64,000 bases of DNA from Siderastrea siderea (GCA_964030785.1 OZ034968.1:60474899-60538898); one strand, 5' to 3'. Shown: positions 11,071-22,560, counted from the first letter of the stretch. Notes: generated from the letters alone by a model not told the origin. Numbers and translations: made by a program.

Positions 11071-11270
11071 TGTAAGAAGTAGCATTTGAGTATTGGAACG
11101 AAGATTTATTGCAATCAATAAAGACGCGAACTACATCAGATCGAGCTGCCTGTGTGATGTCTGGCACATGGTTGTGCAATCACGCGTAAATATATTTCAT
11201 TGGCTGAATCAACAATAGAACAAAACTCATGTGGTTAAATATATAATAGTTAGTCACGCAACTTGTCACA
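11071..11270 (-). repeat. 5' LTR of the gypsy element
   Basis: I see no difference from the LTR at 3277-3476 over 200 bp. It is followed by the target duplication CTTTA at 11271-11275. It should carry the element promoter for minus-strand transcription, and a TATA-like stretch (TTTAACCACATG context, ATATATTTAACC) is near its middle. Confidence 0.95.
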
Positions 11271-11673
11271 CTTTAGTGACACTGCAGTATTTCTAGATGT
11301 GGAAGACGTAGCACAGTCAGCTGGTACAGAAGGCCAGGTGCAGTCCTGTGACCACATCTTTGGTTTCAATAATGCCAATAATTTTGCTGACCTTGCAGCA
11401 CAAATTGACAAAGTCAAGCTGAATTCTGTTTTAGACCATTACGGAGTGCTCATTGCATGTGATAAATGAGTTGGCAATTTAGTAAAGGGCAATGGCCTCT
11501 GTGCCCTTGTGGATAGTCATGTGCACCCACCAATGAATGCAGGCACAGTTAATTTAACTTCTAATAGCCCTCAGCGTCTAATACAGGAGTATACTAGTAT
11601 GTTGCTGGCAGAGGGCCACATGCTTAACATTGTAACTCTGAATTGGGTAGAGCATATGCCTTTCAGAAATTAA
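11271..11673 (+). pseudogene. Protease-like protein, 3' part
   Basis: This continues the frame cut at 3276: SDTAVFLDVEDVAQSAG ... HIFGFNNANNFADLAAQ ... YGVLIACDK, then a TGA at 11467-11469. In the same frame it goes on to LVDSHVHPPMNAGTV and RLIQEYTSMLLAEG, ending at TAA 11671-11673. The Asp-Ser-His-x-His could supply the Asp/His of a papain-like protease, pairing with the Cys motif at about 3110. At least three lesions are visible: a 1-bp shift near the insertion site, one TGA and the retrotransposon. Confidence 0.45.
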
Positions 11674-13179
11674 ATTTTAATTTCAAAGTATTCCTTTTAA
11701 AAGAATTAACAAGGTGCCAAAGGAGTGCTTTCAACACCGTATATTATGAGGAAAATTAGTGATCCTCACAGCTATATATCAACTAAGCAGTTGAGAAAGC
11801 AATTACTCAGGTGCAACACTCTATCCACTGAACTACCAAGCCGCATGGATAGATAGTTAATTGTGAGTTTGTATTACATATCCACTGATGGTGAATGTAT
11901 CATTATATTTTACAGTTTTCAGTGTAGTTATTTGCAGCAAGTGACATTTCAAACAAAAATGTGTCTCATTGAGCTGTATGTTTATTACGTAAAAAAATAT
12001 ACACTGTACATAACACATGTACATAAAATAGATAAAGTACACCATGCTGGACTTTGTTATGAAAGGGCAAACTGTCATTGCCATGGACATCAAATAAAAT
12101 GCATTTGTACAATCAGCCCCGTAAGTTAATCGTAAGGGGGGGGGGGGGGTGGGGGTCCCATACAAAGATGAGTGGGATGCTCACAGATATTACAAAAGAA
12201 ACCCATACAAGGAACCAAGATTTTGTTTTGTGGGCGTGGCTACCATTTTTTATCCTTGAGAGGTACCAGAGTGAAACATAACCTGGTATTTTAATTGTTT
12301 GTATATGTGATACGGTCAGTTCTTCTATTGCACACTTGTATTTTCCAAGGTTTTAAAAGCAAACTGTTATCTCTTTTCTTATACCCCAAAAGGCTACATG
12401 AAAGCTGTGCACAGCTGTGGACTTTTAGAAACTGAACTCTCTAAGAAGTACAGAAACTAGTTTTAACCCAGAAAAGATACGAAGAGCATCTCTCTTACTT
12501 TTATATGGGCTAGTTTTCCCCGGGAGTTTAATATTGAATCTTGAAATATCTTGCCCTATAGGATATAAGAGCAGGTTTCACATGTATAGAAAATAATAAT
12601 TTTGGTTTGTTTTGTATTTACTTAACTATTTTGTTCAATCACCCACAAATTTTTCAAAAAATAAAAGCAATATCGCAGCTTGGTTTTTGCCTGAATTTGG
12701 CTTGTCAATGTTATTCTTCACAGGATGCCATGCAGACTTGTGACTTTTACCCCAGTGGGGACAACCAAGATTATCATTCGTTCTTGTGAAGCTTTCCCGA
12801 TCTAAAAACTTGACAAGGATTTCATCCACGTTTTGATAGGGCAGCTTTTGTATATCCTTTTAAACTGTTCTCATAGCAGTCTTTTACCAAAAGAGAAAAC
12901 TTTCGACAAAACCCAAAACCCAGTCACAAGCAACTTCAAATTTAGTGATTGGGAAGCATTTAATAAATGCGTTGCCAACGTTTGTCGCTCATCTTTGCTC
13001 TTGATTTGCTGGCAGTCTAAGAGTGTTTTTCTCAGTTCTTGCTTAACCTTTTCGGTTTTTTCAGAGGAAATTTAAGTCCCGAGAGTCTCTCGATTTCTCC
13101 GTTATTGTCTATCTTTGTCTCCTTCTTATGTCTCTTTCTCTGCTTACCTGCAGCAGGACCACTGAAGGTTTTCTTATGT
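11674..13179. other. Gene-poor stretch
   Basis: I see no exon. It contains a tRNA-like fragment (11793-11846, separate entry) and a poly-G run at 12137-12150. The open frames here have no recognisable motif. Confidence 0.45.
11793..11846 (-). repeat. tRNA-like SINE fragment
   Basis: The minus strand reads GGCTTGGTAGTTCAGTGGAT then AGAGTGTTGCACCTGAGTAA, an A-box-containing tRNA head. No B box follows, so this is a truncated or decayed SINE head and not a tRNA gene. Confidence 0.45.
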
Positions 13180-13468
13180 CGGGCCATTCCAGTTTATATC
13201 CACACCCCCCTATGGAAGAGGTCAATCAAAATTTACCCCCTAAGAATCAAAGATCAAAAGTGCCGACACGTGCCCCCCCCCCCCCCCATCAGAAATTGCC
13301 TAAATTTTCTTTTCCCCTCAGAAAAAAGGCAATTTTTTTCCAAATCCCTCGGAAATATTTAAAAGATCAAAGGCGCCGACGCAGCCACCCCGTCAGAAAT
13401 GACGTTCAAGGACCCCCTCAGAAAATCTCTTCCATCGGGGGGGTGTGGATATTAAATGGAATGGCCCG
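13180..13468. mobile_element. MITE, 289 bp
   Basis: The inverted ends are CGGGCCATTCCAGTTTATAT and, reversed, CGGGCCATTCCATTTAATAT, each running into a CCACACCCCCC block. The interior is C-rich with a 16-nt poly-C. The design resembles the element at 62868-63060 (TTCCAGAAAATATCCATAC ends). Confidence 0.8.
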
Positions 13469-13569
13469 TCGCACAGCCGCCCGATCGGAAGTGAGAGGCA
13501 ATTACTCGCTTTCACGAATCCTGTGAACTGCTCAATTCTTCACCGTTGCTATTATAGTTCTCTTCCCTG

Positions 13570-13850
13570 GATTCTGAACTTTCTGCTGAGTCTGATAAGC
13601 TCTCATCACTGCCATATTTTGACTTTCAGCTATTTTGCGGCTGATTTCGATAAGTTTAAGCTTTCTTCATTCAGACCGTCCGCAACTGATGTTTCGACTT
13701 TCAGATACTTTCTGCTTAGCTATCAGCTTTCTTCACTTAGATCATCCGCCATGTTTCGACTTTCAGCTTCTTTCTGTTAAATCCGATAAGCTTTCTTCAG
13801 TCAGATCATCCACCATGTCTCGACTTTCAATTGAGCTAATTTCTGCTGAA
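13570..13850. repeat. Minisatellite, about 70-bp unit, four degenerate copies
   Basis: The phrases TTTCGACTTTCAG, TTTCTGCT and GATAAGCTTTCTTCA recur in the same order about every 68-75 bp. Copies differ by substitutions and small indels. Confidence 0.75.
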
Positions 13851-13900
13851 GCCAGGAGCCATAATCGGGGACGGATCCATCCCCGATTATGGCTCCTGGC
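13851..13900. repeat. Perfect 21-bp inverted repeat (hairpin)
   Basis: The arms at 13851-13871 and 13880-13900 are exact reverse complements around an 8-base loop containing GGATCC. It closes the minisatellite at 13570-13850. Confidence 0.95.
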
Positions 13901-14139
13901 TGAAGCTGATAAGCTCTGCCATGTTTACCTTCTCGCGCAGCTCATTTTTTTGGTTTCTGATTGGTAAATTGCATTCTTCTCTGATTGGTTAATAGATTTC
14001 GCGCGAAAAATTGAATCTAAATTTATCCTGATAATCTAACGCGCTGTGACATATACCCTATATGGGAGATGGACGCTCCATAATGGGCTCCTGTATACGT
14101 TCCAATACACACACTCATCAGGCTTTAGTAGAGGTAAAG

Positions 14140-15070
14140 CCTCAGACCTCTCTCAAGAAACTCTTCGGAGGTAATTTTCGAACACGAATCAAAGATTTTA
14201 AGTTGCGCTTTGTAGAGAGAGGTTATCAACATACCTACTAATAAGACCCTAACTGATGAGCTATGAAAATAGACATGTTCTCCCAACCTCGTTCCCAGGA
14301 CTTTTTCCCTTAAATTTTAAATTTGGAGAGGAAGGAACAAGCCTGGGAACGAGGTTGATGTTTTCCGATATTTTTCGCACGATAAAAACTGACAGAAGAG
14401 AAACAGAAAGAGATTTCGTCTTTAATCACGCAATATTAACGGGCACTTCGTTATATTAAAAATTGTTAAAATGGGCAAATCGCAGCTCCCATTTTACCCC
14501 CTCAGGACCCTCTAGAGAGCCCCCGGCTATCTTGAACATGCAATGGACGACAAAAATTACACGGGATAACGGCTTTTCGAAGTAGTCCAGATAGTAAATA
14601 AGTAAAATCCTAAACCAAGGCAAACGAGTACTGAGTTCGCGATAGCGGGTTCAAGAAAGAATTAACTGTTTTAAAGCACAGCTTTACGGAACGCTCAAAC
14701 ACCTCCGTATGGAAGCGTAATTCTAGGCTTGCAACACAATAAAATAGAATGAGAATGTAACAAAATAGCACGGACAATTGTTAAATTACAGGGGCATTGC
14801 GATTTTCTACAACAGATTATTCATGCAGCTGTAAAAAGCTCCACTGCAAGAAAGTCATATTTTTGCCTGAGTTTTTTTCCTCCTTTGCACATTTCGAGTG
14901 CGGCTTCGCTTGCCGCCATTGACACTTTCAGTCGCAAGTTTTAAACTATTTTACTTTATTTTGTTTCTTTTTCTTATTTTTTCTTTACAACAAACAAGCT
15001 GAGTAAATACGACTTTTTGGGCGGAAAGGTACGATCTCAGGGAAACAAAATTAACTGCTTTTACCAGTTA
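14140..15070. repeat. 3' flank of GFP-like segment 1 (paralogous to 36240-38020)
   Basis: Anchors in common order with the region before the third copy: the TTCGAACA(C/A)GAAT... block (14175 and 36295), then GCATTTCGAGT(G/A)CGGCTTCGCTT (14887 and 37829), then GAGTAAA(T/C)ACGAC followed by GGTACGATCT (15001 and 37940). No coding potential is visible. It suggests large duplicated blocks that extend beyond the exons. Confidence 0.6.
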
Positions 15071-15075
15071 CCAGC

Positions 15076-15498
15076 TCAGGGTCTGGAAGGGGGGTCCTGA
15101 TCCCGCATTCCCGCTCCTTTTTCACGAGAATCCCGCATCCCGCCCTTTTTTCATCTCTATCCCGAATTTCGTTTCTTCTTTCCCAAAAATACATTAAAAA
15201 AGACTAATTTCTGCAAAAGCTAATAAATTTAAGATGCAGATTTGCCCTTTCGATTGATATTTTGCGCTTGCCTGGTTGATTCGCTTTTGCCGCTATAACG
15301 TTTTTTGGGTCGTGACAATTTCCCGAATTCCCGACAGACAGGCAACAAAATCCCGCATCCCCTGCCCAAATTTTGGTGAATCCCGCTTCCCTGGTAGCAG
15401 TCAAATCCCGAATCCCGTCAAGATATTTTCGTTTTCCCGAATCCCGCACCGTATTTTGGTCAAATCCTGGATCCCGAGAATACCCTTCCAGACCCTGA
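15076..15498. mobile_element. MITE with 9-bp target duplication
   Basis: The ends are TCAGGGTCTGGAAGGG and its inverse. The target GTTACCAGC is present at 15067-15075 and again at 15499-15507. Nine bases is typical of Mutator-like (MULE) elements. The interior carries many TCCCG(A/C)ATCCCG motifs. The two paralogous segments (near 22644 and 37996) lack the insert, giving empty sites. Confidence 0.9.
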
Positions 15499-16822
15499 GT
15501 TACCAGCACAAAAGTGTATAATTATATTTCCATGTCATATGGAGTATATTCACTCAGTTTCTAACAGTGTGAGAACATTACACTAACAATAAAAGGCTGC
15601 CCTCTTCTCTTTATACACCAGCGATTTTAGACATTCTCGAGGTATTTTTGGCCAGCAGAAAGTTACAAGGCTTTGAGATCTCTAGCTGCTCAACATTGGT
15701 GTAATCCCCATGATCTCAACATGCGCCTTACAAGCACGGCTTCGCTTACGCAGATTTACTAATTTTAGACAGTTCAATTCAAAGTTATCTTAGTAAGAAA
15801 TTTCTTTCATTAGGCAAGCTGAATAAACAGAACCGTTTTGAGAGAATAGCTACGATCTTTGACTCAGTCACCAACAACGCAGTGTATAAATTGTCAGATG
15901 AAGTTTTATTTTCGCGATCTCTATAAAAACATTACACTAATTATTTACATATAGCACCGCGGTTTTAGACATTCTCGAGGTGGATTAAGCCAGGCGACAG
16001 AGACGAGCCTCTGAGATCTCTTGCCGCTCGACATTGTTGTAATTCAACACAGAGAAATCCTGGCATCGTGACAGCTGTGGGATTCTCGGGTTTTGCTCTG
16101 CAAAGGAACACAGCAACAGAGATGAGATGAGCGACAATGTTGGCGTGCAGGGTTTCTTTAGAGAAAAAGGTGAAATTCGAAAATAATTCTCAGCCTCCGA
16201 AAATTGAGGAAAAAACCCCCATCCTGCCAATAATAACCTCACTCCTTCTTCCCTGCACGTGCCCCAGAATAGGGTAAGCTGTTGAGCTGACTCCATTTAC
16301 TTCTCATAAGAAAAGTAAAACGGCCATTTTAGGTTCCACGTATAAGTACATAACACACGGTAATTCAAGGCTTACGAAAATATTACGGCGTATTACAAGT
16401 CGGCGTTCCTCGTCGTACCTTTTACTGTATTTTAATTTTTAAGCCATTACCGTTGGAGATTTAACATACGTACATACGAAATCCTCGTTAGAACTAGTCC
16501 CTCCTGGATGTCAGTCGAATAAAAGCAAATGAGGGTGAGGAATTAGCTGGGAAGGTAGCTCCGCAGCCCCGCGTTGTAGGACATTCTCGAGGTAAAACAG
16601 GAGGGGAGGCGAGCCTTTGAGATTTCTTGCTGCTCGACATTGCTGTAGTCCCTGTCATTGTTTGTAATGTCAGAGCTGTGGTCAACATAGTGAAATGCTG
16701 GCATTGTGACAGTTCTGGGATTCTCAGGTTTTTCTCTGGAAAGGAACACAATTATATTCCTTGTAATGAACACAGCAACAGAGATGAGGTGAGCGACAAT
16801 GCGGGCTGTAAAAGTTTCTTTA

Positions 16823-16824
<2 letters not shown>

Positions 16825-16855
<31 letters not shown>

Positions 16856-16890
16856 CATAATAATAATAACAATAATAATAGTAATAATAT
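16825..16890. repeat. (AAT)n microsatellite
   Basis: Runs of TAA/AAT with interruptions by C and G, in the intron between exon 4 and the terminal exon of GFP-like copy 1. Absent from copy 2. Confidence 0.9.
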
Positions 16891-17820
16891 GCTGCAGTTA
16901 TTCTCAGAGTCACTTACTTATAAATTGTTTTGAAGTGGCTTGAGTAACAACCACCTAATTCAAGTTTCGATCGACGGAGTCGTCATTTTCGCCCAACAGA
17001 TAATTTTATTTCACGTACAACCTCGTCGCTACTGTCATCCATTCCACTCCCTCGCATAACAGGTCTGTTCGGAGGAAAGTTCACGTCCACAACCTGTACA
17101 TCGTAGTGGAAACAGTTGCCTTTAATTCTGTTGACACACACAAAAAATGATACTACAATGTCAGTTTGGGCGATAAATTTACTTATCTCATAGTGCTTGC
17201 TTAGACGGGTGGATCGCGGATAATCTAGCCAGGATACAGGTGATTATTGCAGTGGACGTTGCCGAGCGACACGTCGTTCTGGTTTAGTTTGTCACGCTGT
17301 ATAGAAGGGTGGTTCTAACGTTAAAGTCTGTACAAGAAAAATGAAAGCTTGCGAGTAGTTTTTTTAACCTGGCGATGTTCATGTTTCAATATTTTACAAA
17401 ATGATTTTGTTCGGAGAATCATTTGTTCGAATGATTTTGTTCACAGTTTGCAATACACAATTTTGCAACTCATATTGATATTCCCCCATTGCTAGAAAGC
17501 CTGTTTGTAATGGTCAGTATATCTGCAGGGCGTTCAACGAAGGGTTTAATAAATGCTGCCTTACATACACATTGGAAACAGCATTCCTTAACAAAATAGC
17601 GAGGGCTGACCCCTAAGTGACAAAAACCTCCATGCTTTGTAAGTCCCTAAACCGTAACACAAAAAGATGGAATATAATCAAAAAAGTAGTCCTCGGTCAC
17701 ACGTTTTTCGCTTTTGACCCTCTTCCCTTCCATACTGCCTTTTTCTTTTCTCCCTTTGTACTGTTACATTATCGTTGAACTTTTATTTCGCAGGGAACCT
17801 AAAAAAAACAAAATAAAATG

Positions 17821-17890
17821 GTCATAACTTGAATTAGGACATAACTTGAATTAGGTCATAACTTGAAACTTGAATTAGGTGGTTGTTACT
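17821..17890. repeat. Tandem micro-duplications of an exon-4 fragment
   Basis: ATAACTTGAATTAGG(A/T) occurs in adjacent copies, ending in ACTTGAATTAGGTGGTTGTT, which is the plus-strand look of the exon-4 end found at 16945-16965. It appears to be a displaced piece of exon 4 inside the intron. Confidence 0.55.
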
Positions 17891-19067
17891 CAAAACAAAA
17901 TAAAATGGTCATAAAAGGCCATTCTGGGTGCCTCAGGGTTGAATTGAGGTTTCACTGAAATTAATTCAACCTCAACGCCTTTACAACGATAAAAATTAAG
18001 ATCCTTGCATCCAGAAAGTCCATCTTATCACAATGCTATTTCTCTCTCCCTCTGTGTCATGACACAATAGCTGAATTTAAAATGTTCAGCGAAACTATTA
18101 TAATTAAATGAAATACCTATAGAAACACGAGAGCTTTCCATTAAACTTTCGTTTGGTCGTTACTGTGATGACACCATTAAAAGGATCACCAATTAAAGGA
18201 CAAAAGTTTAATATCGATGTGTGTAAAAACTGGCTCCCACTTGCTGCCAGACCATTTTCTTTCTTTGTATTGTTTTGTAATAGCTGAGTTTTCATTTCCC
18301 AACGAAGCTAAAAAGAATAAATAACACACCGAGATACAAAAGGTAAGCCAACTTACGATCAGCTAGAGGTTTCTATGCAATCTCAACATCACTAAAAGAT
18401 AAAAGCTTAAGATCCACTGAGGTAAAAACTTACTTAAACTTGCCAACAATGCCTTTTCTCTCTCCCTTTGTACTGTTATGTAATGCAAGTTACGTAATAG
18501 TTGAATTTTTAAATTTTGTGCTTGAGCTAACAAGACAAGAAAAAAATTACTAAACAGGGCTTTGGTGATTTAGGGCAAAGCAACTGGCCACTTTGTTGAG
18601 CACTGAAATCTCCACTCAATTTAAAACATAACATTTTAAGGTCCGTGTATCTGAAAAACGACTCCAACTTACTTAAGCTGTTTGCCCCTGGTGTTACCTT
18701 CAGAGTGAAGAGGTGGGCATTTACACAGCCCTTCAAGTGGAGTTTGGTTATCATTCTTTCGAAATCTTGCTCTGTTTGATTAAAACAAAAAAAAGAAGAG
18801 CATCAGACAAGTTCGAAATGTGACTGCCATTTCACAACAGTGTGAGGAAGAGCCAATTAATTCATATTAAAATTAAATCAGTTTCTTTATTGTTTTTTGG
18901 TATGCAACTCTGACTACGTGCTGACCTCTGCCATTACTGGATTAGTCCCGTTGAAGTGATTTGACGGAAGATAACCTGCAAATTAACGGTTGAGACAAGG
19001 TAGGAAGTCATCAATTTATAAATACTGCCTTGAAAGAAAGAGAGAAAGAGACAGAGACAGATAGAAG

Positions 19068-19330
19068 GGGGCAGGGGTACTCTGTAAATTTTTAGATGGG
19101 GTTGAGCTGCTGCGACTCTGAAACCCTTACCCTATACCAGGCCATGTTCAAAAGCACTCTGAACACTACTCTAGCTACAACACAAAGCTCTACACCATCT
19201 TCGACTCACTGGGTGCCAATTCCTGTTCCAGTTTCTAGTTCCTCTTCCAGTTTTACACTCTTCACAGCAGCTCGTACCCATCAGCTCTGTCAAAATGTGC
19301 CAACAGTCAGGAATTTGGCTCCCTGAAGCC
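19068..19330. repeat. Dispersed repeat, GGGGTACTCT family, copy 1
   Basis: Begins GGGGTACTCTGTAAATTTT then a GGGGTTGAGC block and GAAACCCTTACCCTATACC. The same opening is at 26064 and, nested with other insertions, at 48095. Shared by both paralogous segments at the same place, so it predates their duplication. Confidence 0.7.
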
Positions 19331-20349
19331 AATCATTTGTCAGTTACCTCATACTGAATTTCTTCAGGAACCTCGTGGCAGGTAGGGAGAAGCTGCCTAC
19401 AGAGTCCTTTCTGGCTACTTCATCTGTTATGTTGACTGCTACTACAAATCAATTTGACAGGACTGCCCATGCAGCTAAAACATGGAGTAGCTTCCTCCCT
19501 ACACAGCCCTCCTACCCACTACCCCCAATCCCCCGGAAAACAGGGAGAGACATCCAACCACAAATCACTCATCTTTAATATAGCTTCTTGGTTGCTGATG
19601 CGCAGTAACTCACTGCACATTAGCATCTATTTTTACCCTGCTATTGCTGTCTTACAAAACAACAGTTACGTGTAGGGAGTTAGCGAGTACGTGATGTTGC
19701 TGGCGTAACTGTTATGCAATCAAAATATCTCTTACTCAAAGTGGAAGCCAGCTTTTAAGCTTATCACTATCATAACCAAAGGCGATTATATCATAATCTT
19801 GTTGCAAGACCTTTGATTTTGAGAAATAGTCGATCGATAGCTTCTAGATTTCACTAGATTAAGCCTAAGCGGCTATTATCATCTTATAGTTGCTATGTTA
19901 TGGAACATTATTTTGCCAACCACACTTATTCTAAGGCAGCTTGATTGAGGTCGGTACTGTCAAGTGCATTGACGTTTTTACGCTCCCAGCTACAATTTAA
20001 TACCTCTACTCCTCTCTCCCATCCTCTTGCTATGGTGCAACATTATTCCAAAAGTCGTTGAGATGAACAAGGAAACGTTGCGTTGAGCGTGCTTTCCGGG
20101 TTCCCTTGCGGTGTCTTTCCGGTGTATTTTCTTCCCCCCAGAATCCCCCGAGACGATTTCTCTTCCGCTGGTTTAATAGTTTGCAGGCGCAGGAACTGCC
20201 TAATATCATGGATGCCAGTCATATTTTCTTGTAAAAAATCGTGTATACTGGAAGAGTGTTCTCTTTGAATGATTTCCGTGCTCTGAGGCTTAAGCATTTT
20301 CTTTTGTTGTCTGAGCGTCAAGTCGCACAAAACTAGTCGTTGTAGTTAC

Positions 20350-22560
20350 TTTTGAATTAACTTGAGTGGTTTTCACTTAAATTTGGACAAATTGAAAAGT
20401 TGTTCGCGCCAATCCATCTTAAGTCAATAAAACATTTCGACCATGAAATTCTGCCGGTAAGTTTTCGTTGATTAATGTATCTAAGGCTATGGCAGGTTTT
20501 GCATGTCTTCAGCATTTAAGTTGCCTCTTAGGAAAACTTTTCTTCCCAGCTTTCTAAACCGCAGGTCAATAAACAATTTCCGTTTTCCTTTGTTTTTCAC
20601 GTCAGGGTATTTTTTTTTTAAAAGATAAGTATTTTGAATACCCCCATGTCGGTAGTCTGATATCAACGTTTCTCTTAATGTTGTCAGCTTTGCTATTTCA
20701 TCGGATGTCATCGTTAAAACAGGTCATTTATTTTTTTAACATCTTGATACTTGGTTTGAAGGGTTGAAGTAACTTGGACATATTGTTAAGTGCCAAGGCT
20801 CTTGAAGGCTATAACTTTTCCAGAAAGACTAAGCCGACAGGTCCACCAGAAGGGAGGGGAGGGTAGACGAGGAGATTCTTGTCGGAAATTTTAAACAGAG
20901 AATCCCTGTCAGGTGCCGGACCTTAGCAGTTGAAATAGAGAGCCGATCATGAGTTAATTTTGTATCTTTGAATAAAATCATGTAGGCTGTTTTGCACGTC
21001 CCATGCTAGCCTAACATAGGCACAAGGCAGCCAAGCAGCGCAGTGTCTTAAACCATGGCAGGGCGAAGGTGCAACATATATGAGCAAATATAGACTTTCT
21101 TCTCTCGCACTTGTTTTTATGCTGTGCTTACAAATGCTTGCGAGGACTACCGGCTAGCACCTTGGCGTTCAGTTCTTATGGATTCGGTCCTTTCAGACAA
21201 TCACAACAATCCATTTGAATCCACTCAGGGGGTGGTGTACCCTGGCCACTGATAAGCAGAGGTTTGAGGGTCGTAAGTTTACTTGTGGCCACGCGCACGA
21301 TAAACGTCTTTTGACCCGGGGTAAGGGGCGGTAGAACCCTGAGGGACTCCGGGCGGAACTAGACCAATCAGAATGGGAAAACCAAAACGGTACAAGTTTT
21401 GTTGCCCTTCTGCTTTGAGGGGTAATGAATCTAAAATGCAGACTTATTCACAGTTAGAAGACCAGCACAAACGAAATACCGTTTCCTCGATTAAACACCA
21501 GAGGTGTTTAAAACTGGAGCTCTTAGGTCCGGCGTTTACCAAAAAGGGAAACTTTTTTGGGGGCACCCTGCAATCCTCTACGGAAATCATTGAACTGAGA
21601 GACTCAAAACGAGCCTGGCATGAATTCCAAACCTCACCCTGAACTACACGCACGATTTCAGTCATCAGGCTTCTTTGAGTTTTCAAAATTTATTCTCAAT
21701 GAAATGTTGCCAGGTTGCATATGCTCATGATCAAAAGACATAACGAAACTAAGTTTGAAATTAAAATTACTCATTAGTACATATCAGCAGTTGTGTAGCT
21801 GACGATGAAAAGGAACGCTTAAAGACTTATTGCGCTATTATTGCGACAAAATCATGGCTGTACAATCAGACTTAACCCATATCCGCAAACGGGAAAGTCA
21901 TCAGTGAAGAATTTTATCTTGCAGTTCACGACGATTTCGCAAATAAATGCATGTGATAGCGCTGACTGTGGTACCTTAAGAAATTTTTGGTCTGGTACAA
22001 ATTGGTAAACTGACCACCGTTTGCCATTCCAGTAAATTGTGGGATCTTTTAGCCAGAAAACTTGGAAGAAAAACACTCTTCATCTTAACGATGAACACGA
22101 ATTCAGGCCGTTCCGGCAAAATGAAGTTTGTTTTCGTTTGGGCCTCTTATAATTAACATTTTTAGATGATCGCCATAGTTGGAAGTTCCTCTAAGTTCCT
22201 CACGGTACCCCGGGGGAAAAAACGGAGGACGGGAGCTTTTGCAAATATCTTTATGGCTACCCTGGATCCCAGAAGCTTCCCTCGCGTGCTTTCGTGGAGC
22301 AGTGGTCGGCTAAAGACCGACATGATAGGCTTGACTAGGCACGTGGACACGTAACCGAGAAACTCTTCTGGCATCTTGGGCACTTTATAGCGAAAGTTGA
22401 AACAGACTAAGTATTTAACAAAAGCGCCATTCGGTTTCCCACAAAAATAACACAGTTCATTGAACAAGCCTATAGCCAACACCTGGCTTACACGGCCAAA
22501 ATTTCTGAATGAAACATCTATAAGCTTCCTTGGACGCTTTTTGTACAAACACAAGCTGCT
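20350..22560. repeat. 5' flank of GFP-like segment 1
   Basis: Noncoding. The block TTTTGCATGTCTT, followed after a few bases by TTTAAGTTG(C/T)CTCTT, recurs at 34897. AGGCACAAG recurs near 35528 and 50028. The AAAACGAG(C/T)CTG block before a Cys-poor frame recurs at 50173. These mark further copies of the same flank at 34880-36070 and 49900-50340. No exon 1 was identified. Confidence 0.6.

Larger units (their letters stand above)
3277..11270 (-). mobile_element. Ty3/gypsy LTR retrotransposon, defective, with a nested DNA element
   Basis: Two 200-bp direct repeats (3277-3476, 11071-11270) begin TG and end CA. They are flanked by the 5-bp duplication CTTTA at 3272-3276 and 11271-11275. Read on the minus strand the order is LTR, primer-binding site, gag with zinc knuckle, protease (DTGA), reverse transcriptase (VADD), RNase H, integrase, polypurine tract, LTR. 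That order is diagnostic of Ty3/gypsy (Metaviridae-like). Length without the nested 3.5-kb insert is about 4.5 kb. No env-like frame is seen. Internal frames are broken at several points (gag near 10690, the gag-protease and protease-RT joins, a stop at 9365-9367, the RNase H-integrase join), while the LTRs look identical. Confidence 0.97.
15985..18771 (-). pseudogene. GFP-like fluorescent-protein pseudogene, copy 1
   Basis: Exon 2 is at 18673-18771: a 99-nt copy of the first beta-strand exon (KLHLKGCVNAHLF) with lost frame but a kept GTAAGT donor. Exon 4 is at 16918-17127: it opens NRIKGNCFHYDVQVVDVNFP, then several frameshifts, and ends KLELGGCYSSHFKT before an intact donor. The terminal exon occurs twice: 16543-16735, in frame (MPAFHYVDH, NDRDYSNVEQQEISKARL, with the Glu that matches the catalytic Glu of GFP-like proteins), and a damaged one at 15985-16097. 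AATAAA is at 15905-15910 (minus). No chromophore exon was found between 17128 and 18672. Family members form an 11-stranded barrel with an internal chromophore; this copy cannot. Confidence 0.85.
15540..20350. repeat. Paralogous segment 1
   Basis: It aligns in order and orientation with 23105-27290. Matching pairs: 15900-16330 with 23515-24010, 16918-17127 with 24263-24478, 17150-17700 with 24485-25060, 18300-18780 with 25315-25785, 18880-19120 with 25870-26110, 19560-20200 with 26700-27300. It includes a GFP-like pseudogene and its flanks. Confidence 0.85.

Noticed and set aside
18104..18295. Candidate chromophore exon in GFP-like copy 1
   Set aside because: The 63-codon frame has no PLPF, DIL or Tyr-Gly context, and its counterpart at 25085-25315 is not open; it is intronic.
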